A stretch of DNA of 64,000 bases from NCBI GenBank assembly GCA_023974075.1, contig CM043792.1, forward strand, positions 11,699,456-11,763,455. The letters are read 5' to 3'. The position numbers were made by a program, and so were the translations under genes. Origin of the DNA: Chaenocephalus aceratus (taxonomy: Eukaryota; Chordata; Actinopteri; Perciformes; Channichthyidae). Below are positions 49,030-63,060 of this stretch, piece after piece. Within the stretch, counting starts at the first letter, position 1, and each line of letters opens with the position of its first letter. The notes beneath the pieces are model-generated. The model made no database searches. It was not told the DNA's origin and saw only the letters and a list, made by a program, of their open reading frames with translations.

Positions 49030-49300
49030 ACCTATATATATGTAGGCATTCTGTATGACATATATGCAAAAAGACAGATATATGAGCTATATACAGTATG
49101 AGGCATTATGTAGTAGATATATGCAAATATATGAACCTGACTTTGGCATATATGTGGAAATATATGAGCTATATATGACACATATATCTCCTATTAATCC
49201 ACATATATGCACATATATGAACATATATGAACCTGAATATGACATGCAACATATATTCTGCATATATTGCCATATATTGGCATATATGTTCATATACTTT
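49030..49300. repeat. CATATATG-rich repeat
   Basis: More than a dozen catatatg/atatatg words at short, roughly regular intervals (about 9-20 bp), some as catatatgcacatatatgaa. Self-complementary, so it can form hairpins. Probably part of a MITE. The open frames across it are artefacts. Confidence 0.7.
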
Positions 49301-49393
49301 CTTTCCGTGTGGGTTAGGCATGTGTTGGTTATGGTTAAGGTTATGATAAGTCTCCAGGAAATGCATGTAAGTCAATGTAATGTCCCCTGAAGT

Positions 49394-49396
<3 letters not shown>

Positions 49397-49465
<69 letters not shown>
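49397..49465. repeat. (GT)n microsatellite
   Basis: About 34 uninterrupted GT units. Confidence 0.98.
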
Positions 49466-49467
<2 letters not shown>

Positions 49468-49499
49468 ACATGTATTCTCCCACCTCCAATTTCACCTTG

Positions 49500-51280
<1,781 letters not shown>

Positions 51281-51387
51281 CACGCTACAGGAAGCATCTG
51301 GTCACCATGACACAGGTGGTGGAGTGTGACACCGACCACCTGGCACAGGTATCCTTATATAGATGATATGAATGACATTATGTGTGT

Positions 51388-51418
<31 letters not shown>

Positions 51419-52454
51419 ATCTCATCAAAGTTCTAACCCGTGGAGACTCTTTATTAAAACACCTGGTGGGTTTCACACCTGTCCATCTGTCCATGTGTGT
51501 ATGTGTGTGTGTTTTACCTTCATAGTACTTTAAGTACTTTCCTTATATTAAGCAGAAAGGTTTTTAGAATAAGACATCTGAGAATAGCAACATCTTTATC
51601 AAAATTGGAATTTACAACATCAATATATATTGTTTATATACAGAATTAGTTAGTAGTAAATATGTAAAAAATTAGTTAAAGACTAACATAAGTTCTATTT
51701 TGTCCCTACTGACCGCCAGAGGCGGTGCTTTTAGCACTGGATTTGTCCATCGCACGCATGCGCAGTTCGAGTACCTAATAACAACAAAGTCATCTGTGAC
51801 CCACGTGACTACGGCTACATAGGCCAGCGTCATTAGTGGATCGGTTCCTTTTCATCGTCTCGCTTCGCGAGAGTACCGTGGTTGCATTTTTGTAACCTAC
51901 AAACGTTCGTTGGAACGTTGGATCTAAGGATTTCCCCGATTACAGCCGGCTGAGTGCAGTTTCGCGACTATTCCAGTCGGGGCTACGGGCTTCCCGTCCC
52001 CCAGGAGCTGTGGCCGGCTACGCGGAAAACTTCGACGGACAGGTTGGTGTCGGCTTAGTCGGTGATGGTAGTGTTTCCGCTCCCTCTCCCAGCCAAGCTG
52101 TCCTGATTTCTGTCTTGCTTACTACATGGCTTTAACTTTTTGGTGACGGCAGCGTTTCCGCTCCCTCCCAGGAGTTCCCTTGCTGTGCTATTTTGTATCT
52201 CTGCTGACCGTGGCATTGTACCAAGTTATTAATCCAATCCAATCCAATCCACTTTATTTATATAGCACAGTTTAAAAACAGAGGGTTTGCCAAAGTGCTG
52301 TACAATGAACATAACATTATAATAAAATATAATATTACACGAATAGATAAAAAGCACACATAAGAAAAGATAAAAAAGCACACATAAGAATAAATACAAG
52401 GCACATAAAGGCTATGGACAGACAGTAAAAGCATACAAATAGGTATGACATAGG

Positions 52455-55400
52455 TCAGACTGACTGGTAAGCGAGGGAAAAGAGGTGGGTTTTTAGGCGG
52501 GACTTAAAAGCTTCAAGAGTGGGCGACAATTTAACATGAGGGGGCAGGTCGTTACAGAGCCTGGGGGCTACCGATGAGAATGCTCGGTCTCCCCTGGTAT
52601 TTTTCTTTGTTTTTGGGACTACAAGCAGCAGCTGATTAGCCGACCTCAAAGCCCTTGAGGGGGTGTACACCTGTAAGAGGTCGGATGTACTCTGGGCGAG
52701 CCCATTAAGAGATTTAAACAGGACAGGAAGCCAGTGGAGCGAAGCCAGAACTGGTGTGATGTGGTCAAACTTGCGGTTCCTGTAAGCAGCCACGCCGCAG
52801 CGTTTTGTACAAGCTGCAGGCGGGCCAGCGACGTCTTATTTAGGCCGACATAAAGTGCATTACAATAATCTAAACGAGTTGAAACAAAGGCATGAATTAC
52901 ACACTCAAAGTTTAAAAAGGATAAAACCGGTTTGATTTTGGACAGGAGCCTCAAGTGATAAAAACTGGATTTAACCACAGAGTTTATCTCTTTATCTAAT
53001 TTAAAAGCACTGTCGATTTTGACACCCAGTTTGTGACCATGGGTTTTGCATACTGTTGCAGGGAACCCAGGTCAATGGAAGGGACATCACCATTTGGTCC
53101 AAACACAATTACCTCCGTTTTGCTCTCATTTATATTTAAAAAGTTTAGCGCCATCCAGGCCTTTATGTCATTAAGACAGTCAACCAGGGGCATCAGAGAG
53201 CTAGTGTTTTTTCTTAGGGTAGATATAATTGGGAGTCGTCCGCATAAAGGTGGTAGGAGACGCCATATTTTCTAAAAATCAGTCCAAGGTGGAGAAGGTA
53301 TAAGGAAAATAAAATAGGACCAAAAGAACCTTGGGGAACTCCACAGGATAAGGGGGCAGAAGAGGATGTAAAGTCACCAAGCGTAACAGAGAAAGATCTC
53401 TTGTGCGGCTTTCACACCAGCGCTTTTCCCTTTCTAGCTCCGAGCGGGAGCTTTTCTGATTCAGCTCCGGTTTCCCTTTTCAGCTCCCGCTCTGTTCACA
53501 CCGCCCACTGGCGCCCCGAGCTGCCCCTGCTGCGTCATGGCGTCACCGTTTACATTGCTGATTTGCTCCCCAACGGCAGCCATTACGGCGCTCACAACAA
53601 CACAATAACGGGGAACTGCGTCGGGTCGATGATCGTGTTGCTTTAATCACACGAAGCCAGAATAAATTGAATAACGACTTCTCCAACCTTATACTTTTCT
53701 CCAGAGTGCCGTGGTTCTTGTTTATTAATGTGTTTCTGCAGCATTTACCGACCGCTGCAGTGCTGGCTGCTCTTCCACGGGAGTTTATTCTCCCGTTAGC
53801 TCCTGGTTAGCTCACACTGCAGCGGCCGCTCTAAAGTATTCACTGTCCGACTCACACAAGCAGCTGATGCATATCCCCAGTTCCCCTTAGCCTAAGTGAA
53901 TGTGTGTCAGTCTGAATTGACGCTGTTTGGTTTCACAACGCTGTTATGAAAGTTTCTCTGGTATAAAACGGGTGATGTTAGCATAGCAACCGAAGCTAAA
54001 CTGACTACTTGCATCCGATAGCTGCAATAATACAAAACAACACGTCTGCCTCTCTCCACAATGATCGATAACAGTGAACGGATGGTCAAAGTAAGGTACA
54101 AATAAACAGAATCACACGAAGCCTGGTTAGTGTTGCCTGACTTTATAAAGTGTGTTTATAAGCACTACAGCTTGTAGGCAGGCATAACAGTCGACCCATG
54201 TTCAGGGGAGGTGGGTTTAGTTCCCTGCACGCCTCGACGTAAGAGAGACGTAAGCGACGCCACCTCTTAGCTCCGAAGCTCTTGCCTCTAGACCGACAAT
54301 TTTTTGGAGCTGGAAGTGAACCCGATTCCGGAGCTAAGAGCCGGCGCCGCTGCGGTGTGAACAGGAAAAAACGGCGCTTTTCAGGCTCCAACTCCGAGCC
54401 GGAGCTGAAAAAGCGCTGGTGTGAAAGGGGCATTGGACAAATAGGACCTGAACCACTCTAAGGCAGCGCCCCTGATACCCACACAGTGCTCTAGACGAGA
54501 GATAAGGATGGAGTGGTCAATCGTATCAAAAGCAGCTGTGAGGTCTAAGAGCATAAGGATGGCAGAGTCACCAGAGTCTGTAGTGACCAGGAGGTCATTG
54601 AACACTCTTAGAAGGGCAGACTCAGTACTGTGAAGCGCTTTAAAACCGGATTGAAAAATATCGAAAATATTGTGTGCATGTATAAAAGACTGCAGCTGTA
54701 AGAGTACGGTTTTCTCCAATATCTTTGAAATAAAAGGAAGCTTCGAGATGGGTCTGTAATTAGAGAAGACAGAAGTGTCCAGATTAGTTTTCTTTATCAG
54801 GGGTGCCACAACCGCTTGTTTGAAATAAAACTGGCACAGAACCGGACTCTAGGCTGCTATTTATAATGTTATGGACATTAGGTCCAATAGTGTCCCATAC
54901 CTCTTTAAAAAGTCGACGAGGGACTGGGTCTGTGGGACAAGATGAGGGTTTTAATTTAGCATCAATGTCACTGAGAGATGACAACGACACAGGTCCAAAC
55001 TGCTGGAAGACAGCAGTGCATGTGAAGTCAATGGAGGGGTCAAAAGAGGGTGGTGAGATACTGGCTCTAATAGTGGAGATCTTGTCTATAAAATAGCAGA
55101 GGAATTTTTCACACATCTCAGTTGAAGCATCAATAAAAGTGGATAAAGGAGAGTTTAACATAGCATCGATTATTTTAAAGAGAACACGAGGTTTGTTTAA
55201 ATGACTAGAAATAATATCAGAAAAGTAACTCAGCTTTTACAGTGCTCTGATACTTTCTCCAACTCTCTTTCAAAATGTCACGAGTTACATGAAGCGTGTC
55301 CTTCTTCCACCTGCGCTCAGCCTGCCGGCACTCACGCCTGGCAGCACGAGTGACGTCATTGAGCCAGGGTTCAGATTTAACTTTGGGGCGCATGAGTTTC

Positions 55401-56160
55401 AGGGGAGCAACAATGTCAAGACTCAGAGCTCCAGTGCAGGAAGAGAGAAAGGCTGAGGTTAATAGCTCAGTGTCCATGGAGTCAGCGGACATAGTATCAG
55501 ACTGTGTTAATTTAACAAAGGCAGGGAGAAACTAGCAGCAGTGGAAGGTTTCATCATACGACCGTGACGGACAGGAGCGCATGATTTAAGACTATGACAG
55601 GGCAGAATAAAATCAAATAGCACAGGCAGGTGATCCGATAAAGCTGCCTCACACACATTGACATTTGAAATGGGCAGACCATGGGATAAGACTAGGTCTA
55701 ATGTGTGCCCATGCGCTTGCGTGGGGCCAGAGACATGTTGTATGAAGTCAAAAGCATATAAAACATCAAGAAAGTCTTTAGCTATAGTGGTTTAGAGATA
55801 CAACAGACATGCACATTAAATCCCCGACAATTAAAACGCTGTCATAGTTTGTGACGATACCGGCCAATAGTTCAAAGAACTCCTTTATAAAGTATTTGTT
55901 GTACTTGGGCGGTCGGTAGACCACCGCACACAGTACAGGATTAATCCGACCCAGCTCAAACAGGCTCAGTTCAAAGGAGGAGAAAGAGATAGACGGCGTG
56001 GGTTTGCAGTATAACTGCTCCTAAAGACAATCGCTATACCTCCTCCACGACCCGTGGTCCGTGGAGAATTAATGAAACTGCACTCCGGAGGCAATAGCTC
56101 TGTAAAAGCAGCAGACTCACCCGCAGACATCCAGGTTTCCGTTATAAAAAGCACATCCAC
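52455..56160 (-). pseudogene. L2-type endonuclease/reverse transcriptase, frameshifted
   Basis: From the 5' side: endonuclease LFITETWMSAGESAAFTELL and RGGGIAIVF (near 56000-56160); the linker TRAARRECRQAERRWKKDT (55217-55492); RT FSNYRPISKLPFISKILEKT and ILMLLDLTAAFDTIDHSIL (54381-54809). The MITE lies in the SYLSN|RTRDLSVTLG block. Then [16 protein letters not shown] and [13 protein letters not shown] (YADD codons 53235-53246), LDYCNALYVGLN, RLQLVQNAAA, LPVLFKSL, RAFSSVAPRLCNDLP. Several frame changes; inactive. Confidence 0.88.
53408..54433. mobile_element. 1.03-kb MITE inside the L2
   Basis: Inverted ends gctttcacaccagcgc and (inverted) gcccctttcacaccagcgc, both followed by agctccg-rich sequence. 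It splits the L2 RT frame. No clear TSD. The interior block at 54050-54150 (gatcgataacagtgaacggatggtcaaag... ) is repeated in inverted orientation at 63525-63640. Confidence 0.75.
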
Positions 56161-56475
56161 AGCAAGTGACGTGAAGAAGTTTTGTTTGCGATCGATCTCG
56201 CATTTATCAGCGAGCCTTTAGTTAGAACCGGGAAACTGTCGCGTGAGTTTCACGACCCTGCGACCGAAGGTTGCGGTGGTTCACTCCATCAGGGGGGGAG
56301 AGGCGAGACCACTGGGGGCGCAGGATATGCAGATCTTGAGTCGGGTCAGCGACAGGTACCAGCCAGGTGCCGACCATGGCAAGGGGCGTCGGGAGGCCAG
56401 GCGGCGAAAACAAGGTCCATATTCCTGGGGGAAAAGGGTGCTGAGCCAGCTCAGGAGACCACGCTAGCCACTCTT

Positions 56476-56810
56476 TCACCCTAACCAGCCGGCCTCTGCG
56501 TGTGCCTCGGCATCTGCGTCTTCGAGGTAACGAGGGCCCGGCCCGCAGTAGGTGTGCAGGTACATCCAATAGAAGGGGGGAGGGGTGTGTGTCCACCCTG
56601 GCCAAACTTCGCAAAAAAACCCCACATTTTCATCGATCTTAAGCAGCTCGTGTCGGTTGTATACTAACAGAGAGTCTATGGTCCTTGTCACTGAGCAAAA
56701 CAGACACAGAACAAACACTAGTACTAAAACAGAGATGCTTGGACGGCCTGCCAGACAACCCGGCGCCATTTTGTAGAATTGCAAAATATGATATAAACCT
56801 TTGAAAATCT
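56476..56810 (-). pseudogene. L2 N-terminal region
   Basis: Minus-strand frame with KMAPGCLAGRPSISVLVLVF, CLFCSVTRTIDSLLVYNRHE, LLKIDENVGFF and YCGPGPRYLEDADAEAH. A hydrophobic stretch sits near the start. Located at the 5' end of the L2, it matches my recollection of N-terminal parts of fish L2 polyproteins. Low certainty on function. Confidence 0.5.
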
Positions 56811-57357
56811 TGAAATCTTCAAGATTATTACTATTTAGCATTTGAGTTTCCAGCTTTAGCTGTGTTTCCTTGTTAATTAGTTAGCAGTAGCATCGCAGCC
56901 TAACCGTGTCCTGGCGCGCAGGTTGGCTGACGCCGGGATTACCCGTGCTATTTTGTTTACTATTTTGCTTTAACTTTTTTTCTTGTTGACGGCAGCGGTT
57001 CCGCTCCCTCTCCCAGGAGTTGCACTTGTTGGGCTACTTTGTACTGCCGAGCTATTATTAGCATTTTGAGTTAACAGTTTAGCTCTGTTTCCTCGGTTAG
57101 CTAGTTAGCAGTAGCGGGGCTAGCAGCAACCGCTGTCTAAGCCGGCCTGTTGAGCTTTTGTTTTGTATTATTCAGCTAGGTGAAGGCAGTGCTCTCGCTC
57201 CCACTCCCTTTGCTGGTAACTTTGGTGTTGGAAAGTTACATCCCTTGTCGTGTTTGGTGAGTAGGAGCATTGCTCTACTCTCCCGTTCAGCAGGTAGTTG
57301 GTGAAGGCTGTGTCGTCGCACCCACTCCTGGTTGCCTTGCATCTGGCCACCTACATA

Positions 57358-58920
57358 ATGGCTCATTCATGTAGTGCCTGTATAGCTCCTCTTGAGCCCG
57401 AGGACGGCCATGACCGCTGCCCCTCTTGCCTTGGTCTCGAGCATTTGAGGGAGGGTCTCACGCAGAACGCCTGCATGAACTGTAGCTGTATGCCTCGGGC
57501 GCTCAGAGTAGCTAGAGTTGCAGAGGTGGAGCATTTGGCGGCAGCCAACGAACACCTCTCCTCGTCACATTTCCCCCCAGAGCAGTTTAGCCGTTCCGTG
57601 ACGCGGGGGAACGGCGGCTATGGGGTCACCCCCCAAGGAGGTCTAAGAAATAGCTGTCCTCTAAAGTGGATCAATTAGCTGCCGACATGGGCACGATGAA
57701 GACTCTCCTCATGGCCCTTCAGCCAGGGGCCGGTATAGGGGCTGCTAGCTTGCCGCCCGGCCCCTTCGGTTGTCGCACCTTCACATGACGACGTCAGTCT
57801 CTAGCGGCTTCGGCTAACCTCAACGAAGAGGTGGAGGACGAGGCCCTGCTCACTCCCGAGGAGGCTTCCCATTCCTCTGCTCAGGGTTCTCTGCAGGAGG
57901 AGGACGCCTCTATGGCGGCCATTATTCGTGCGCCCCTGACACGCTTACAGCTTCCGGTTCCGCAGGCCGATCCAGCTCAGGCTAGCGCCTTTTTCAGGCG
58001 TAGCCCTGCCACTGTCCCCCCCACTGTTCCTCCTCCAGAGGAGTACCTGAGGAGCTCCATGCATGCTGGAGCGACACCAAGGCCCTCCCCACTCCGGCTC
58101 TGATGCCCGGACCTTGGCTGCCATGCAGAATTCGGCGAGAGTGGGCTGGGTCGCATGCCACCCATTGAGCCCACCATCGCCTCCCTGATTCTGGCTCCTG
58201 ATGAGGCCCTAGGCCTGATGCCAGGTGCCCTCGGCCTCAGTGCAGGGTCACAGACGAACTGCTCTGTAGGGCCTACGACGCAGCGGCACCATGGGTCGTA
58301 TCGGGAACTCCCTCTCCATTTCAATGTGGCCGTCTCCACCTCTCGGCAGCAGGCCCGGCTGAGCCTCCGGCTGAGCCTCCTTTGCTGGGCCTCGTGATGC
58401 ATCACTACAGGCCTTTGTGTTAATGACTAGGGAACTGGGGCGAGTTATGTCCTTTCTGGTGCAACTCGCCGCCAGGTGTGGTGGCGCAGTCTCCTCTAAC
58501 GAGACATGTAGGAGAGTCCTCCGTAGGCCAGTCGAGCCAGGGAGCTGTTTTGGGGCAAGCTGTCCTGGAGGCACTGGAGCGGGCTGCCCAAGCTAGGCAG
58601 ACCAGGCAGCAGCTCTCGGGTCTTCATAGGCCTGTGCCCTCTCCCAGCAGGCCCAGCGGCCCCTCTAGCAGGCGCACTCAGCCACCAGCGGTGGTGGTTC
58701 GCGGTGGTCCCAGCGGCCCACTCAACAGCCTCCCAGTGGCTTTCGGGCCCCCGATCGCCGGCCTTCTAGGCAGCCTCTTACCTCAGCACCTTACCGGCGC
58801 CCCCCAAGGGGCTCCAGAGGCCGGGGGCGAGGCCCTGAAGCCCCGGGGCCCGTCTTCGGCTGCTTCTCCCAGCAGCAGCTCAGTTACTGGGCTGCCTGTA
58901 CTTCTGACCCCTAGGTAGTT
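57358..58920 (+). pseudogene. DIRS 2 gag-like ORF1
   Basis: ATG at 57358: MAHSCSACIAPLEPEDGHDR then CPSCLGLEHLREG, a CxxC...H..CxxC finger matching the DIRS 1 ORF1 finger. After a frame change near 57660 it reads VDQLAADMGTMKTLLMALQP-like, EVEDEALLTPEEASHSSAQG and FRRSPATVPPTVPPPEEYL. A Pro/Gln/Arg-rich C-terminus follows to about 58918. Frameshifts near 57650, 57790 and 58110 disrupt it. Confidence 0.75.
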
Positions 58921-58944
58921 TCCATCCTAACCCGGGGATACGAA

Positions 58945-60741
58945 TTGCAGTTCCGACGCCGGCCCCTAGCCTTCAACCGGGTCAGAATGACAGTTGTCAG
59001 CGACCCGGCGAAGGCCTTAGCTCTGGCCCAAGAGTTATCCGTCCTCTTGGCCAAGGGTGCAATCGAGCCAGTAGACCCTCTGTTTCAGTCAGGGGGGGTT
59101 CTACTCTGCGTACTTTCTTGTAACCAAGAAAGTCGGCGGATTCCGTCCAGTGCTGGACCTCAGGGGACTCAACAGATTCCTCAAGGTGCTGCCCTTTCAT
59201 ATGCTGACCACAACAGACACCCTTCGTGTTGTCACACAGGGGGAGTGGTTCGCAACCGTGGACTTGAGGGACGCCTACTTCCACGTGCCGATTGCACCCC
59301 ATCACCGGAAGTTCCTGAAGTTCGCCTTTCGGGGCCAACACTATCAGTTCCGGGTGCTTCCCTTTGGTCTCTCCCTCTCTCCAAGGGTTTTTACCAGGGT
59401 CGTGGCGGCAGCTCTCGCACCCCTGCAAGAGCAGGGCGTAAAGGTCGTGCCGTATCTAGACGACTGGCTGGTCTGCGCGCCATCCCAGCCTCAAGTGGCC
59501 CAGGATACGGCGCGCCTCTTGTCTCACGTAGCCCGGTTGGGCCTGAGAGTGAACATCGAGAAGAATTGTCTGGACCCTTCCCAACAGATTATTTACCTTG
59601 GGATGGTCCTAGACTCGGTCGCCATGAGGGCGATCTGACACCTCGTCGTGTGGACGACATTTCCCACCTTCTTCCCACCTTCAGGCTGGGCAAGATGGTG
59701 CCTTACATCCAGTTCCTCCGGCTCCTGGGCACACTGTCGGCTGCCTCAGCCATTGTGCCCTTAGGTCTGCTGTCTTTGCGCCCCGTACAGATGTGGCTGA
59801 ACAGCCTCCACTTGGATGCCAAGTGGCACAGGAGAGTCAGGGTGTCACAGTGGTAAATCTGCACTCTGTCATGCTGGGGGGACAGGGCCTATCTTCTGAT
59901 GGGTGCGTCCATGGGCGTCGTCCCATCCCGCCGGGAGACTGTCACTGTGGATGCATGTGTCTATGGGTGGGGTGCAGTGTGGCAGGGCAGAACTGCTCAG
60001 GGTCAGTGGTCCACCCAGGAGTGGGCACACCATATCAATGTGCTAGAGCTTCGGGCTGTGCTGCTTGCACTCAAGCACTTTTTACCCCAACTGGCGGGCA
60101 GGCATGTGCTTGTTCGTTCGGACAACATGTCCGCCGTTGCCCATATCAACCACCAAGGGGGCACCAGGTCCGTGCAGCTGCTCCGGCTTTCACAGAACGT
60201 CTTGTCTTGGGCGTCTCCCCGCTTGACCAGTCTGCGGGCAGCCTTTTTACCAGGAGACCGAAATCAGGTTGCGGATTTCCTCTCTCGGGACAAACCCCCA
60301 TCAGGGGAGTGGAGGCTTCATCCAGAGGTGGTGGAGACAATTTGGAGCCTTTTTGGCAAGGCCGAGGTGGACCTTTTCGCCTCGGAAGAATCGAGGCACT
60401 GCCCCCTCTGGTTCTCCTGGACGGAGGTGACCAGCCCGATGGGGCAGGATGCTCTGGCGCACGACTGGCCAGACAGTCTCCTGTATGCCTTCCCGCCACT
60501 GCCTCTGATATTGCAGATGCTTTACAGGGTTCTTACTCAGGGGCACAGGCTTCTTCTGGTCGCCCCCCGCTGGCCGGGGAGAGTATGGTTCCCACTGCTA
60601 CGCAGTCTCTGCTGCAGCCCACCATGGCGTCTCCCCGACAGGAAGGACCTTCTGTCACAGCTCGGGGGTCGGATCTGGCATCCCGACCCTCACCGCCTTC
60701 AGCTCTGGGCCTGGCCTCTGAGGGGCCAAACCCACTGTTGA
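58945..60741 (+). pseudogene. DIRS 2 RT / RNase H / methyltransferase-like
   Basis: RT start FRRRPLAFNRVRMTVVSDPA and KGAIEPVDPLFQSGG; frameshift near 59100. Then LDLRGLNRFLKVLPFHML, WFATVDLRDAYFHVPIAPHH, FGLSLSPRVFTRV and VPYLDDWLVCAP in the frame ending 59638 (stop after SVAMRAI). RNase H resumes from 59899: TVTVDACVYGWGAVW, NVLELRAVLLALKHFLP, VLVRSDNMSAVAHINHQGG and NQVADFLSRD. The Dam-like block follows (AEVDLFASEESRHCPLW, LLYAFPPLPLI). At least two breaks, both in RT or just after it. Confidence 0.88.
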
Positions 60742-61757
60742 GCGTTTTCACGGCATCTGTCAGGGAAACTATCCTGAATGCAAGAGCACCATCCACTCGA
60801 GTACAGTACGAGTACAAATGGAAGCTCTTCTCCCACTGGTGTTCGGGTAAGGCCGAGAATCCGGAGCTTTGCTCGGTGGCCACCATTTTAGAGTTTCTGC
60901 AGTCCCTTCTAGATAGTGGTCGTTCTCACTCCACCTTGAAGGTCTATACGGCTGCTATATCTGCCCGTCATGTGGGAGTGGTCGGCGCCACAGTTTGGCG
61001 CCACAGGTTATTGTCCCTCTTCCTGAGAGGGGCTTTACGGCAGCGTCCCCCTAGCACCCCGAAGGCTCCAGCTTGGGACTTGCCCCTAGTGCTGGATGCC
61101 CTGTCATCTCCTCCCTTCGAGCCCCTAGCCCAGGTGGAGCTTAAGTGGCTGTCCCTGAAGGCAGCATTTCTGCTTGCCATGACCTCAGGGAAACGAGTTG
61201 GAGCGCTACATGCCCTCTCTGTGAGCGATACATGCCTGAGGTGGAACTCCGATGGCTTGGGTGTTGCCCTCTGGCCAAACGTGGCGTTCCTGCCCAAAGT
61301 GCTTCCACTAGCCCACTCCAATCGGCCTATCCAGCTGGCGCGCTTTAACGTCCCACAGGAGAACGGCACGACTGAGTTGCTGTGCCCTGTGCGTGCCCTA
61401 GAGGCGTATATTGGTGCTACGGCCCATATACGACAGTCAGAGCAGCTCTTCATCTGCCATAGCGGCACGAAAAAGGGCTGTGCTCTCTCCAAACAGCGGC
61501 TGTCCCACTGGGTTGTGGATACAATCTCACATGCCTATGGGGCCAGTGGCCACCCACCGCCATCAGGGGTGAGATGTCACTCTACAAGGAGCATCTCAAC
61601 GTCTTGGGCTGCCCTGAGAGGGGTGTCCCTGGAGACCATCTGCGCTGCGGCGTCGTGGGCATCGTCTGGCACATTCTCCAGGTTCTACCGGGTCAATGTC
61701 GCCACTCCCCATCCTTTGGGCGTGGTCCTGTTGCCGAGCTCCGCTGCTTCCAGCTAG
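60730..61757 (+). CDS. DIRS 2 tyrosine recombinase, intact frame
   Basis: A long open frame extends to the stop at 61755-61757. The recombinase part starts about LLSVFTASVRETILNARAPS. Core-binding region: TRVQYEYKWKLFSHWC and STLKVYTAAISARHVGVVG. Catalytic domain: AFLLAMTSGKRVGALHALSV (box I Arg), KKGCALSKQRLSHWVVDTIS, RCHSTRSISTSWAALRGVS (H-x-x-R), AAASWASSGTFSRFYRVNV (Tyr nucleophile). It would integrate the circular DNA copy without TSD. All expected catalytic positions are present, in contrast to DIRS 1. The frame upstream overlaps RNase H in another frame. Confidence 0.85.
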
Positions 61758-61965
61758 GTAAGCAAGTGTTCGGATTCTTCATGACATGGTTGGTATAGTC
61801 ATCCAGTGCTAAAAGCACCGCCTCTGGTGGTCAGTAGGGACGAAATAGAACGATAGTTACGGCTGTAACTACTGTTCTATGAGTCCCGGATGACCGCTAG
61901 AGTGTCCGGTCACTCAGAATTCTTGTGTGCTCGCGAGAAGATTCTGGGAACCGATCCTGAATAAA

Positions 61966-62060
61966 GTGTGGCTAACCTGCATGCCAAATAATGATGTTGA
62001 TTTATAGAGTTAGTTTTAAAATATTACCATAAAGATTTAAAAAAGTGTTATGATGATAGT
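61966..62060. other. Short spacer after DIRS 2
   Basis: AT-rich; no feature seen. Confidence 0.4.
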
Positions 62061-62065
62061 GTTCC

Positions 62066-62516
62066 TGTTGTGCACCGGCAGACATGTTAAGAGAGTTTCA
62101 TTTCTATGTTGTTGTTTTATGATTGTTTTGTCCCTCACCATTTACCTGTCATTTCAGGTTTCCTGATTATCCTCCTCTTGTGTGTCTCCGGTGCTCATCA
62201 GCACCAGCCCCGCCCCTGATTATTTCCACCTGTGTCTTGTTGTGGTGTGTTTAAATTCCCCAGTCTGCAGTGTTCTTTGTCAGTTCGTCTTGTCTCATGC
62301 CTAGGTCAGATCTATGCTCTCTTTGATTCTATGATGCTTTTTGTTCCTCACTACGTGAGCGATGTTCTTTTGTTCACTTTTTGTCATCTCATCTAGAGAT
62401 TAGAAAGTGTTTATGTTGTTCATCTATTGGAAAATAAAGTATCTTACAAATACTTTACCTCTGTCTCCTGGGTCGTGCAATTGGGTCCAATACTCTGAGT
62501 TTCTGAGTTTGTAACA
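62066..62516 (+). mobile_element. Gypsy solo LTR, 451 bp, 5-bp TSD
   Basis: Starts TGTTGTGC and ends TGTAACA. TSD gttcc at 62061-62065 and 62517-62521. Contains ccccgcccctgatt, cacctgtgtcttgttg and tttaaattccccagtct, shared with the split LTR at 24772-24954, plus AATAAA at 62432. It is closer to that LTR than to the one at 37043. Confidence 0.88.
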
Positions 62517-62521
62517 GTTCC

Positions 62522-63060
62522 TCGCTTCTTACGTCACCACATTCCAGCATTTAGCTCTGATAAATCGACTTCATGCCAGCTTTACCTGAAACTAAACCGC
62601 AGACAGACAAAGCTAGCGACAATTTGTTAATATTGAGGAGCCTTAAGGCTAGCAGCTTAAAAGCCAAGTAGTTTTCTCAATGTATGATGTCAAAGCTAAG
62701 AGATGGGGAATCATTTAAAAACAATGAAAGATTACAACAGTGAATGTAACCGAGAACTTTAAAAATCAATCTATAGCCTAATGTTTCTTTTTTTAAATGC
62801 ATGCGTTCAGTATGCTAGCTAGCTTTGAGCTAAGAGACACAGACAGGAAGTCGATAATTTGTGTTTGGCGCTATGGAATGCCATTTAAGCCAAAATTAAA
62901 TAAATACATAAATAATTAAATAAATACATATATATATATATAAATATGCCTATGAAATAAATAAATGAGGCAATAAATATGTATACATGTACATTTAAAT
63001 ACACATGTATTTATTTCATGGGACTTTTATTTCATAATGACACATTTCCATTTCTTATTA
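62522..63060. repeat. Unassigned DNA ending in an AT-rich palindromic repeat
   Basis: 62522-62870 shows nothing recognisable. 62885-63040 is built of aaataaataca and atatatat units with the palindromic words tacatgta and acatgtatttatttcatgg. Probably a MITE fragment. Confidence 0.5.

Larger units (their letters stand above)
52231..56819 (-). mobile_element. L2/Maui-type LINE with near-matching TSD
   Basis: The minus-strand element has a tail of AATCC/GGATT repeats at 52231-52250 and the conserved tatataaataaagtgg 3' words. Flanks are caagttatt (52222-52230) and caagattatt (56820-56829), a TSD with one indel. It includes endonuclease, RT and an N-terminal extension, so it is nearly full length. 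It is interrupted by a MITE (53408-54433). Confidence 0.88.
52061..57335 (+). repeat. Degenerate leader repeats of DIRS 2
   Basis: Six related units built on ggtga-ggcagcg-ttccgctccc-ctcccag start at 52061, 52142, 56985, 57179, 57256 and 57300. They are split only by the L2. They lie between the 5' terminal repeat and the gag start. Function unknown; packaging, promoter or translation roles are possible. Confidence 0.6.
51692..61965 (+). mobile_element. DIRS-type retrotransposon 2, interrupted by L2
   Basis: A 51-bp inverted terminal repeat at 51692-51742 and 61801-61851 has two mismatches (gtccctactgacc core). Beyond it, at 61852-61920, an inverted partial copy (gttctatgagtcccggatgaccgc) forms the internal complementary region. 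Outer ggatcggttcc words recur at 51837 and (inverted) at 61948. Order: leader with repeats, L2 insertion (52231-56819), gag-like, RT/RNase H, tyrosine recombinase. Without the L2 it is about 5.7 kb, close to DIRS 1. Confidence 0.9.

Noticed and set aside
59899..60741. A DNA adenine methyltransferase as part of a restriction or epigenetic system
   Set aside because: The region is the known Dam-like domain that DIRS elements carry after RNase H; no separate gene is present.
60730..61757. Phage integrase from bacterial contamination
   Set aside because: It lies in frame order behind RT and RNase H between DIRS inverted repeats, so it belongs to the retrotransposon.
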